From Deltaproteobacteria bacterium (GTDB lineage: Bacteria; Desulfobacterota; Deferrisomatia; Deferrisomatales; Deferrisomataceae), in the NCBI GenBank assembly GCA_013152215.1, contig JAADGT010000289.1, forward strand, positions 1 to 6,223: a stretch of 6,223 nt of DNA, given 5' to 3'. A program made the position numbers and the translations under genes. The notes below the pieces were generated by a model. It was not told the DNA's origin and did not search any database. It saw nothing but the letters and a program-made list of their open reading frames with translations. Below are positions 1 to 5,832 of this stretch, one piece after another. Numbering within the stretch: position 1 is the stretch's first letter; each line of letters starts with the position of its first letter.

Positions 1-783
1 GGCCGTGCCCCCGAGGCCGCCCGCGATGGCGCCTGCGATGGCGCCCGCCGTGTCGGCGTCGCCCCCCTGGTTCACCACCCCCACCAGGCACTCCTCGAAC
101 GACCCGGTCGTCCGGAGGAAGTAGAGCACGGTCCTGAGGGTGTCCACCACGTAAGGGCTCGCCACCGGCCGCATGCCGGTGGCCCGAAACGCCGGATGCC
201 TGCGGCCCAGGGCCCGGGCCACCCGGTCGACGGCCTCGAACCCAAGCCCGAGCACGGCCGCCCGCACCATGAGAGCCACCGCGGCCGACGCCGCGTCGGA
301 AAGGGGGTGGTTGTGGGTGATGCGGGCCTGGCGTACGGCCCGGGTCCCCGCCGCAAGGGGGCTCGACAGCGACGCAATCCCGGCGGCCGGGGCCCGCATG
401 GCGCCCCCGTTTCCGGCGTCCCACTCTCCCGGGGCGGCTTGGAGGGTGCCCTCCACGAGGAGCCGCCGGATCCCTCGGGCGCAGGTGGCGCCCACGTCCA
501 CCGGCCGCGACCGGAGCCAGGCCACGAACCCCTGGGCGATCGCCTCGAGGTCCCAGCGCCCGGTTTCCGCCACGGCCTCGGCCAGGGCCAGAAGCATGCC
601 GGTGTCGTCGGTGACCTGACCAGGCCGCAGCCCGAGCCACCCTCCGCCCCGCAGGGTCCGATGCACCCCATACCGATGCCGGATCTCCGCCGCGGTCATG
701 AACTCGGTCGTGGCCCCCAGGGCGTCGCCCACTCCGAAGCCGAGCATCGCCGCCCGGGCCCGGTCGCGCACCCCGGCCGTCAC
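1..783 (-). CDS. draG: ADP-ribosyl-[dinitrogen reductase] hydrolase DraG, C-terminus cut by window edge
   Basis: DraG removes the ADP-ribose that DraT places on an arginine of NifH and so restores nitrogenase activity. It is a cytoplasmic binuclear-Mn enzyme. The 261 visible codons follow Rhodospirillum rubrum DraG (as I remember it) from end to end. Matches include GDALGAT-EFM (residues 19-29, with E27 a likely metal ligand), TDDT (58-61), SRPVDVG (92-98), GNGGAMR (124-130), ITHNHPLSDA (155-164) and NQGGDADT (238-245, with D242, D244 and T245 as likely metal ligands). Family length is about 290-300 aa, so roughly 30-40 residues lie beyond position 1. The chosen GTG (781-783) overlaps the draT stop as GTGA, suggesting translational coupling. 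Two further in-frame GTGs (786, 789) are possible, and the first has a GGAGG 10 nt upstream. One oddity is G62, where R. rubrum has Glu after TDDT. The metal residues appear intact. Family assignment is very secure; the exact start is not. Confidence 0.95.
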   Translation of the reverse strand, partial: MTAGVRDRARAAMLGFGVGDALGATTEFMTAAEIRHRYGVHRTLRGGGWLGLRPGQVTDDTGMLLALAEAVAETGRWDLEAIAQGFVAWLRSRPVDVGATCARGIRRLLVEGTLQAAPGEWDAGNGGAMRAPAAGIASLSSPLAAGTRAVRQARITHNHPLSDAASAAVALMVRAAVLGLGFEAVDRVARALGRRHPAFRATGMRPVASPYVVDTLRTVLYFLRTTGSFEECLVGVVNQGGDADTAGAIAGAIAGGLGGTA

Positions 784-1586
784 CACCACCGCACCTTTGC
801 CTCCACCTGACCGCCCAGCGCCAGCACCTCCTCCTCCCCGGCCAGCAGGCTCGTGTGCAGCAGGCGGCCGTCGAACACGATCTTGCTCGTGGGCACGGTC
901 ACCTCCAGCACCCGGGTACCGAACTCCCAGGCCCGCTCCGCGTCGCGGGTGAACGACACCAGGTTGTTGAGCCATACCACGACCCGGTCGCGGGCCGGGC
1001 GCGCCGTCACCTCGTGCTCGTCGAGGTCGTGGATGCCCCGGTACAGCGTGAGACCTCGCGGAGGCCCTGGGTACCGCCGCCGCACCTCGTCCTGGATGAA
1101 CTCGAACAGGAGATCGAGCTGCAGGCGCAGGGCATTCGTCCTCCCCTCGCCCCGGGCCGCGGCGGTGCGGTAGCGCAGGTACGACGGGTCGTCAGGCCCC
1201 CGGATCGGGGCCTCGTGATGGCAGGGAGGAAGCCCGAACCGGCTCTCGGCCCAGGCCTTCAGGACGGCGGCCTCTCGGGAGTTCGAGTCCACCATCCATC
1301 CGCGCAGGTACCGGAAGTAGCTGTTCCGCAGACTCGCGCGTCCGGATCCTTCGGGCTCGTCACGCCACTGGTGGAGGCGGAAGGCCACGTCCATGTACTC
1401 CCGGAACCGGCGGCTTCGGTCCTGGGGATCCCGGGTGCGCCGGAGCCACGCGAACAGCCGGCGGTGGGTGCGGCGGACCCCCTGGATGTGAACCGGCCGG
1501 GGGTGGCGTTGGAACGCCACCGAGGCGAGCACCGGGGGCGGCACGTTGCAGAGGTTGAACGAGGGGAGCGGGGGGGGCACGGGCAC
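780..1586 (-). CDS. draT: NAD(+)--dinitrogen-reductase ADP-ribosyltransferase DraT
   Basis: DraT transfers ADP-ribose from NAD+ to NifH when ammonium rises or energy falls, switching nitrogenase off. In studied species it is activated by PII. From a GTG at 1586 the product is 268 aa, close to the family's usual 270-280. Recognisable blocks are SFNLCNVPP (residues 9-17), HPRPVHIQGVR (28-38), GWMVDSNSREAAVLKAW-ESRFGL (96-119), LTLYRG (179-184), NNLVSFT (207-213) and LLAGEEEVLALGG (247-259). R183, S211 and the E251-E253 pair fit the R-S-E catalytic signature of arginine-type ADP-ribosyltransferases. The frame stays open to a TTG at 1640, but that extension runs through the upstream terminator hairpin and is proline-rich and unconserved, so I reject it. 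GTG 1580 is equally possible. No clear ribosome binding site is visible. The gene is followed by draG with a 4-nt overlap. Function is secure; the start is uncertain. Confidence 0.92.
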   Translation of the reverse strand: MPVPPPLPSFNLCNVPPPVLASVAFQRHPRPVHIQGVRRTHRRLFAWLRRTRDPQDRSRRFREYMDVAFRLHQWRDEPEGSGRASLRNSYFRYLRGWMVDSNSREAAVLKAWAESRFGLPPCHHEAPIRGPDDPSYLRYRTAAARGEGRTNALRLQLDLLFEFIQDEVRRRYPGPPRGLTLYRGIHDLDEHEVTARPARDRVVVWLNNLVSFTRDAERAWEFGTRVLEVTVPTSKIVFDGRLLHTSLLAGEEEVLALGGQVEAKVRWW

Positions 1587-1596
1587 GGGAGAGCCC

Positions 1597-1627
1597 AAAA
1601 GGCCCCCGGCCACAAGGGCTGGGGGCC
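1597..1627 (-). terminator. Rho-independent-type hairpin between the porin gene and draT
   Basis: Read on the minus strand, GGCCCCCAGCC and GGCCGGGGGCC form an 11-bp stem with one mismatch and a 5-nt CTTGT loop, followed directly by TTTT. It begins 18 nt after the porin stop codon, the normal place for an intrinsic terminator. The T-run is short, so read-through is plausible. Only about 10 nt separate it from the likely draT GTG, which leaves no room for a draT promoter behind it. It may therefore act as a partial terminator or attenuator that lowers draT-draG expression relative to amtB. Confidence 0.75.
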
Positions 1628-1645
1628 GTGGGCTGTGCAACCTGT

Positions 1646-2404
1646 TCAGAGGGAACGGGACACCGTGAACACGAGCCGACCGTCTGCGACGTCCTCGCCG
1701 AGGAAGTCAGGCTCGGTGGTGTTGTGGTAGCTGAGGTCGAGGTCCATTCCCCTGACCGATCCGGATATGCCCACCCGGTAATGCACGTAGTCGAATCCAT
1801 CACCGCCGTCGAGCCCTTGACCGTGCCCGGTGGTCTGGTCGCCCTCCACCGTCTGCCACCCCACCTCGCCCGAGAGGGTCAGGCCATGGGGGAGGCCGAG
1901 GCTGGCGTCGGCGACGAGGTAATGGGCGGCCCCGTCCTCCCCGAAAAAGTCGGGCGAATATGAGTACCCGAGCCCCACCGACGGCGAAAGAGCCCCCCAG
2001 CCGGGCAGGGTGTAGCCGAGGCGGAGCGATGCTTCGTAGTAGTTCATCTCCGGGTCGTCGTTGGATTTTGGGTACGCGTAATAGACGACCCCGACGTCAT
2101 ACGACACTCCAGAGACCTCCGACGCGAATCCGCCGTAGAGGTCCATCTCCACACCCCCCCCGAAGCTCACATTGGAGGCCCAGGTGCCGACGTACACACC
2201 GGCAGGGGCGGCGTAGTCGAGCCCGCCCTGGACGGCCCAGTTGGAGTTCGTTTGGGAGACGCCGCGGAACACGTAGTCCGAAGCGTACGCCACGTTGCCC
2301 GTGAAGTTGGCAGGCGCCAGCCAGTCCTCCACGTCGGCCGCGGTGGCGGGCGCGGTGATGAAGGCGGCGACGAGAGCAGCCGCAATGATGGTGTTCGTGC
2401 CCAT
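1646..2404 (-). CDS. TorF/TIGR02001-family putative porin (outer-membrane beta-barrel)
   Basis: A 252-aa exported protein of the proteobacterial Gcw_chp/TorF group, usually annotated as a putative porin; its substrate is not known. A signal peptide spans about residues 1-22 (hydrophobic IIAAALVAAFITAP, then ATA before AD), although the N-region carries no Lys or Arg, which is unusual. The mature start contains the family hallmark SDYVFRGVSQT (42-52). The rest consists of alternating Tyr/Gly/Val-rich strands with acidic loops, for example around KSNDDPEMNYYE, typical of a small barrel, and it ends in VFTVSRSL. ATG 2404 is chosen because AAAGGGG lies 7 nt upstream. An in-frame ATG at 2443 would add 13 residues, including one Arg, but lacks a good ribosome site. 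The gene follows amtB by 50 bp and is probably co-transcribed. Members of this family often sit near amtB/PII genes (my recollection), which hints at a role in entry of nitrogen compounds across the outer membrane. Confidence 0.85.
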   Translation of the reverse strand: MGTNTIIAAALVAAFITAPATAADVEDWLAPANFTGNVAYASDYVFRGVSQTNSNWAVQGGLDYAAPAGVYVGTWASNVSFGGGVEMDLYGGFASEVSGVSYDVGVVYYAYPKSNDDPEMNYYEASLRLGYTLPGWGALSPSVGLGYSYSPDFFGEDGAAHYLVADASLGLPHGLTLSGEVGWQTVEGDQTTGHGQGLDGGDGFDYVHYRVGISGSVRGMDLDLSYHNTTEPDFLGEDVADGRLVFTVSRSL

Positions 2405-2454
2405 GGGGTTGCCCCTTTCGCTGGAGACGGAGAAAACGTCCATCGGCTTCAGGA

Positions 2455-3843
2455 TCAGGCTTCGGAGGAGGCCAGTTTCCCGGCCGCGTCCAGACGCGCT
2501 TCGGAGCCGTCGTTGGGTCCAGAGCCTGCGGAGCCGATCACGGTGGGAAAGAGGAACTCGGGGTATGCGCTCAGGCCGTGCTCGGACAGGTCGCAGCCCG
2601 TTAGCTCCTCCTCCGGGCTCAGACGCACCCCCATCACCGCCTTCAGGATCTGGAAAAGCACGAAGCTGGAACCGAAGGCCCACACGAAGCCCACGGTGAT
2701 CCCGAGAACCTGCACCCCTACCACGCTCCAGGAGAACCCCGCCGAGTTGAACAGGCCTGCCGCCAGCGTGCCCCACGCCCCGCACACGCCGTGCACCGAC
2801 ACCGCGCCCACGGGGTCGTCCACCCCCACCCGGTCGAAGAACACCACCGACTCGGTCACGAGCACCCCGGCCACGAGCCCGATCACGATGGCCGACAGGG
2901 GGCTGACATTGGCGCAGCCGGCCGTGATGCCCACGAGCCCGGCCAGGCAGCCGTTCAGGGTCATGCCCACGTCGGGTTTCCCGAACCGAACCCACGTGTA
3001 GTAGATGGTCGAGACGAGCCCCGCCGCACCCGCCAGGGCCGTGGTCACCGCGATCAGGGCGATGGAGGTGTCGCCCGCGGTGGTGGACCCCGGGTTGAAC
3101 CCGAACCACCCGAAGAAGAGGATCAGCACGCCCAGGGCTGCCAGCGGAATGGAGTGGCCCGGGATGGCCTGGGGCTTACCGTTTTTGTACTTGCCGATCC
3201 GGGGCCCCACCACGATGGCGCCGGCAAGGGCCGCCCAGCCCCCTACGGAGTGGACCACCGTGGAGCCCGCGAAGTCGATGAACCCCAGCCCCTCGAGCCA
3301 GCCGGCACCTTTGTACAGGCTGCCCCAGGCCCAACTGCCGAACACCGGGTAGACGATCGCGGTCATGAGGGCGCTGAACACGAGGTACCCGCTGAACTTC
3401 ATCCGTTCCGCCACGGCACCCGACACGATGGTGGCCGCGGTGGCCGCGAACACCACCTGGAACATGAAAAAGGCGTACACCCACGGGTCCCCGTCCACGG
3501 CGAAATCGCGGAGCATGAACCCAGAGGTCCCGATCCAGCCGTTCGACAGCCCGAACATGAGCCCGAACCCGACGAAGAAGAAGGCGAGCGCCCCCATCCC
3601 GAAGTCCATGAAGTTTTTCATCAGGATGTTGCACACGTTCTTGGCCCGGGTGAACCCGGCCTCCACCATGGCGAACCCCGCTTGCATGAAGAACACGAGG
3701 AAGGCGGCCACCAGGGTCCACACGTAGTTGAGATGGGTCTGCACGACATCGGCGGTGAGGGGCTCGTCGGCCGCCCACGCCGCCCCGGTGAGAACGAGGG
3801 CGAAAAGCCCTGCGGAGGAAAGCCTTCGGATCGCGTGTTTCAT
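2455..3843 (-). CDS. amtB: Ammonium channel/transporter AmtB
   Basis: AmtB is a trimeric inner-membrane channel that imports ammonium. By binding PII through its cytoplasmic face it also acts as the membrane anchor in nitrogenase switch-off. The 462-aa product starts with a cleavable signal peptide (KHAIRRL, a hydrophobic stretch, then AWA-AD near residue 24), followed by 11 hydrophobic segments. Family marks are FFMQAGFAMVEAGFTRAKN (51-69), VSGAVAERMKF (140-150), FIDFAGSTVVHSVGG (188-202) and VSVHGVCGAWGT (348-359). H198 and H351 are the pore twin histidines, D190 matches the conserved Asp eight residues before the first His, and F132 probably forms part of the Phe gate. The cytoplasmic tail keeps GCDLSEHGLSAYPEF, near the PII contact region. 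The start is set by AAAGGAGA, 7 nt upstream of ATG 3843. A sigma-54-type promoter lies about 60 bp upstream. Divergent glnB supplies the PII partner. Nothing looks degraded. Confidence 0.97.
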   Translation of the reverse strand: MKHAIRRLSSAGLFALVLTGAAWAADEPLTADVVQTHLNYVWTLVAAFLVFFMQAGFAMVEAGFTRAKNVCNILMKNFMDFGMGALAFFFVGFGLMFGLSNGWIGTSGFMLRDFAVDGDPWVYAFFMFQVVFAATAATIVSGAVAERMKFSGYLVFSALMTAIVYPVFGSWAWGSLYKGAGWLEGLGFIDFAGSTVVHSVGGWAALAGAIVVGPRIGKYKNGKPQAIPGHSIPLAALGVLILFFGWFGFNPGSTTAGDTSIALIAVTTALAGAAGLVSTIYYTWVRFGKPDVGMTLNGCLAGLVGITAGCANVSPLSAIVIGLVAGVLVTESVVFFDRVGVDDPVGAVSVHGVCGAWGTLAAGLFNSAGFSWSVVGVQVLGITVGFVWAFGSSFVLFQILKAVMGVRLSPEEELTGCDLSEHGLSAYPEFLFPTVIGSAGSGPNDGSEARLDAAGKLASSEA

Positions 3844-3901
3844 CGTACCGTCTCCTTTGCTGGTTGGGGTCCTTGTCGCGGCGGCGACATCGCGGGTTCC
3901 G

Positions 3902-3918
3902 TGCCAAAGGCGTGCCAG
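3902..3918 (-). promoter_or_regulatory. Sigma-54 (RpoN) promoter of amtB
   Basis: On the minus strand the site reads CTGGCACGCCTTTGGCA. Against the consensus YTGGCACG-N4-TTGCW it has one mismatch (G for T in the -12 element), and the GG-N10-GC spacing is exact. Transcription would start near 3890, giving a leader of about 45 nt before the amtB ribosome site and ATG. Sigma-54 control fits nitrogen-limited expression of amtB and, by read-through, the porin and draT-draG. Confidence 0.8.
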
Positions 3919-4014
3919 CCGGTCCGTCTTGGAGGGGACAGACGGTGTAACGCACTGAGATGTCTGTGGTTTTCTTCTCTCGGAGTGAAAGGCGGGGTGG
4001 GGGGCGTGAGACAA

Positions 4015-4027
4015 AATCGAATCGTTA
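4015..4027 (+). promoter_or_regulatory. IHF-like site in the AT-rich island
   Basis: AATCGAATCGTTA matches the IHF core WATCAA-N4-TTR with one mismatch. It lies about 100 bp upstream of the amtB sigma-54 promoter, where DNA bending commonly helps an enhancer-bound activator reach the polymerase. The motif is short and the region AT-rich, so chance occurrence is quite possible. Confidence 0.3.
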
Positions 4028-4143
4028 AGTATTGTATTAGACAAAAATGTATCCATGTATTTCTTTGGGACAATTGTGTTTTTTGGCGGAGATTCCCCGT
4101 TCCGCCTCGTTCCGCCAGGGAGGTGGGCCGAGGCCGTGCCGGC

Positions 4144-4160
4144 CTGGCACGGTTCGTGTA
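4144..4160 (+). promoter_or_regulatory. Candidate sigma-54 promoter of glnB, weak -12
   Basis: CTGGCACG is a perfect -24 half, but after the correct spacing the -12 half reads GTGTA instead of TTGCW, and the usually invariant GC is GT. It lies about 110 nt before the glnB ATG and mirrors the amtB promoter. It may be a weak sigma-54 promoter or a chance -24 match. No convincing sigma-70 alternative was found. Confidence 0.35.
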
Positions 4161-4269
4161 GGGAGTGGGGACCGAGCGGCAGAAGGCCCTGTGCGTGGCG
4201 GCGGCGACCGGGCCCTCGACCGCTCGACCCCATCGGCGACGAAACGAACGAGGAGAGGAGATCGATCCC

Positions 4270-4608
4270 ATGCGAAAGATCGAGGCGATTTTCAAACCCT
4301 TCCGGCTCGATGCCGTGAAAGAGGCCCTCCACGACCTCGGGGTGCGGGGGATCACCGTGACCGAGGTCCGGGGGTTCGGCCGGCAGAAAGGGCACTCGGA
4401 GCTCTACCGTGGTGCAGAGTACACGGTGGACTTCGTGCCGAAGGTGAAGGTGGAGGTGGTGGTGGAGGAGCCCATGGCCGCAGCCGTGGCCGACGCCATC
4501 GTGGCCGCGGCCCGCACCGGCAAGATCGGGGATGGCAAGGTGTTCGTGAGCCCGGTGCACGACGCGATCCGCATCCGCACCGGAGAGCGGGGGAGGGCCG
4601 CGGTCTGA
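4270..4608 (+). CDS. glnB: PII nitrogen regulatory protein (GlnB/GlnK family)
   Basis: PII is a small trimeric cytoplasmic sensor of 2-oxoglutarate and ATP/ADP. It controls glutamine synthetase regulation, AmtB and, in diazotrophs, DraT/DraG. The 112-aa product is full length. Its T-loop GHSELYRGAEYTVDFVPK (41-58) carries the uridylylation tyrosine Y51. The B-loop TGKIGDGK (83-90) and the C-terminal RIRTGE (101-106) are intact, as are the ligand residues Q39, K58, E62, K90, R101 and R103. D54 is typical of GlnB, whereas GlnK usually has Asn; by location beside amtB the gene could equally be called glnK. The tail GERGRAAV has arginines where GlnB often has acidic residues. The start is set by AGGAG, 9 nt upstream of the ATG. 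The gene is transcribed away from amtB and ends before a bidirectional terminator, so it is probably monocistronic. Family certain; symbol less so. Confidence 0.95.
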   Translation: MRKIEAIFKPFRLDAVKEALHDLGVRGITVTEVRGFGRQKGHSELYRGAEYTVDFVPKVKVEVVVEEPMAAAVADAIVAAARTGKIGDGKVFVSPVHDAIRIRTGERGRAAV

Positions 4609-4642
4609 GGTGGGACACCGCTGTGAAACCGACAAAATACCC

Positions 4643-4667
4643 CCCAGGCGCCCGTTCGAGCGCTGGG
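4643..4667 (+). terminator. Minor hairpin downstream of glnB
   Basis: CCCAGGCGC and GCGCTGGG can pair with one bulged G around an 8-nt loop, 35 nt after the glnB stop. No T-run follows, so on its own it is a poor terminator. It may assist the strong one just downstream. Confidence 0.3.
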
Positions 4668-4677
4668 TCGACAACGA

Positions 4678-4705
4678 CAAAGGCCCCGCCGAGGCGGGGC
4701 CTTTG
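4678..4705. terminator. Bidirectional terminator between convergent glnB and pstS
   Basis: CAAAGGCCCCGCC and GGCGGGGCCTTTG form a perfect 13-bp inverted repeat around GA. The A/T ends of the stem give CCTTTGTT on the plus strand and CCTTTGTCGTTGT on the minus strand. It sits 70 nt after the glnB stop and about 30 nt after the pstS stop, serving both convergent genes. It implies that no pstCAB genes follow pstS on the same transcript. Confidence 0.9.
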
Positions 4706-4735
4706 TTCGAGGGGGCGGTTGGCGACGAAGACCGG

Positions 4736-5623
4736 TTACTCGCCCAATGCCTTCCGGTTCTTTTCGAGGAGCTCCCCGCCCACGGGGTAGAACCCTTGCT
4801 CCTCCGCGATCCTCTGCCCCGCTTCCGACAGCTCGAACTTCAGGAGCTCGGCCACCACGCCGCGGGGGGTGCCGTTGGTGTACTGGTACAGGGCCCGGGC
4901 CAAGGGGTAGCGGCCGGCCTTCACGGCCTCCCGATCCAGGGGGCTCAACGCTTCTCCCGAGGCGGTCTTGATCTTGAGGGGCTTGATGCCCTTTCGGACG
5001 TTGCCGTGCTCGTCCACCACGTAGCCGATGCCCACGTAACCCACCGCCGAGGCGTCCCGGGCCACGGCCTCCAGGATCTGGGCGTTTCCGTTCATGCGGT
5101 TCATGGTCTGGGCGTAGTCCCGGTTGCCCAGCACGTGCTCCTGGAAGAACACGTAGGTGCCCGAGTTGGACTGCCGCCCGTACAGGGTCACCGGCCGGTC
5201 GGGGCCGCCCAGGGCCTTCCAGTTCTTGAGCTCCCCCCGGAACAGCCGTCCCACCTCGTCCACGGTGAGGGCGTCGATGGGGTTCTTGTCGCTCACGATG
5301 ACGCACAGGCCGTCCACCGCCACGGCGAACTCCACGGGCTCCACCCCGTTCTTCCGGGCCAGCTCGATCTCCTTGGGCTTGATCCGGCGCGAGGCGTCCG
5401 CGATGTCGGCCCGGCCGTCGATGAGGGCCGCGATGCCGGTGCCGGAGCCGCCGCCGGTCACGGCCACGAACTGCCCGGTCTCGTCCAGGAACGCCTCGGC
5501 CCAGGCCTGGGCCAGGTTCACCAGGGTGTCGGATCCCTTCACCTGAACCATCTTGCGCCCGGCCAGGGCAGGGCCGGCCACGGCCACGGCGGTGAGGGTG
5601 AGCAGGGCTGTGAGGGTGCGCAT
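4736..5623 (-). CDS. pstS: Periplasmic phosphate-binding protein PstS
   Basis: PstS captures inorganic phosphate in the periplasm and delivers it to the PstCAB ABC transporter. The 295-aa product has a signal peptide (MRTLTALLTLTAVAVAG, cleavage likely after PALA at residue 21). It then shows the PBP-like order: VKGSDTLVNLAQAW (28-41), the phosphate loop TGGGSGTGIAALIDG (56-70), ADIADASRRI (72-81), the hinge strand VDGLCVIVS (103-111), LTVDEVGRLFRGELKNW (119-135) and GRQSNSGTY (149-157). S31, S60-G61-T62, D76, R150 and S154-G155-T156 are the expected phosphate-contact positions. The start is set by AAAGGAG, 9 nt upstream of ATG 5623. The gene stands alone: the terminator follows directly, so pstCAB must be elsewhere, possibly right of the window. 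Tandem PHO-box-like repeats lie upstream, so phosphate starvation control is likely. Related PBP proteins of unknown ligand exist, but the motifs favour phosphate. Confidence 0.92.
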   Translation of the reverse strand: MRTLTALLTLTAVAVAGPALAGRKMVQVKGSDTLVNLAQAWAEAFLDETGQFVAVTGGGSGTGIAALIDGRADIADASRRIKPKEIELARKNGVEPVEFAVAVDGLCVIVSDKNPIDALTVDEVGRLFRGELKNWKALGGPDRPVTLYGRQSNSGTYVFFQEHVLGNRDYAQTMNRMNGNAQILEAVARDASAVGYVGIGYVVDEHGNVRKGIKPLKIKTASGEALSPLDREAVKAGRYPLARALYQYTNGTPRGVVAELLKFELSEAGQRIAEEQGFYPVGGELLEKNRKALGE

Positions 5624-5676
5624 GGGGCTCGTCTCCTTTCCTTCTCGATGGGGTTCGTTCGTCTTCCACGCGGGCC

Positions 5677-5720
5677 ATGGTACCCGGCCGATGTTACGGC
5701 CGGGTTACGAAACGATGACG
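5677..5720 (-). promoter_or_regulatory. PHO-box-type promoter of pstS
   Basis: On the minus strand three hexamers recur at exact 11-bp steps: CGTCAT (5720-5715), CGTAAC (5709-5704) and CGTAAC (5698-5693). Ten nucleotides later comes TACCAT (5682-5677), a plausible -10 box. PhoB-type PHO boxes consist of 11-bp direct units resembling TGTCAT that replace the -35 element about 10 bp before the -10. The layout therefore fits activation of pstS by a PhoB-like regulator under phosphate limitation. Transcription would begin near 5670, giving a leader of about 45 nt. Confidence 0.7.
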
Positions 5721-5759
5721 GGTTCGTGAAGATCGCCGGACGCCGCACCGAGCCGTGGA

Positions 5760-5814
5760 TGTCATCGTTTCGCAACACGGTCGTAACCTTCCCGTAACAT
5801 TCCGTTGGTACACT
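5760..5814 (+). promoter_or_regulatory. Mirror-image PHO-box-type promoter facing right
   Basis: On the plus strand four units occur at 11-bp steps: TGTCAT (5760), CGCAAC (5771), CGTAAC (5782) and CGTAAC (5793-5798). Ten nucleotides later comes TACACT (5809-5814), a -10-like hexamer. The first 27 nt after the opening T match the pstS arm in inverted orientation at 24 positions (5761-5787 against 5719-5693). Transcription would start near 5820 and run right, into a region with no convincing gene. The target is unknown: a gene beyond 6223, a structured RNA, or none if this arm only helps pstS. Confidence 0.6.
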
Positions 5815-5832
5815 CCCGCCCGGCGCTCCACC

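Larger units (their letters stand above)
3844..4269. other. Divergent amtB-glnB control region with an AT-rich island
   Basis: No gene is supported in these 426 bp. The region holds the amtB sigma-54 promoter and a weaker candidate for glnB. About 4009-4090 is strikingly AT-rich for this DNA. Within the island are the octamer AGACAAAA repeated at 4009 and 4039 (30 bp apart, near three helical turns), the palindrome ACAATTGT at 4070-4077, and an IHF-like site. Just upstream of the amtB promoter, short inverted repeats CCGTCT/AGACGG (3924-3929 and 3940-3945) and ACAGAC/GTCTGT (3938-3943 and 3962-3967) overlap. The island lies about 100-180 bp from the amtB promoter, where a sigma-54 enhancer would be expected. 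I found no good NtrC palindrome (TGCACC-N5-GGTGCA). Confidence 0.6.

Noticed and set aside
1587..1640. Longer DraT starting at TTG 1640
   Set aside because: The extension reads through the terminator stem, uses a rare start, is proline-rich and lies before the conserved SFNLCN block. The GTG at 1586 gives the usual family length.
855..1730. A 291-aa plus-strand ORF opposite draT
   Set aside because: Antisense shadow of draT caused by high GC; no domain and no ribosome site.
3844..4680. Upstream extension of the amtB frame to about 4680
   Set aside because: The frame is open by GC bias only. A strong AAAGGAGA site and a signal peptide fix the start at 3843, and the extension would overlap glnB in antisense.
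4404..5678. A 424-aa minus-strand ORF overlapping pstS
   Set aside because: It is an out-of-frame shadow of pstS with low-complexity Arg/Gly/Pro composition. The pstS frame has signal peptide and motifs throughout.
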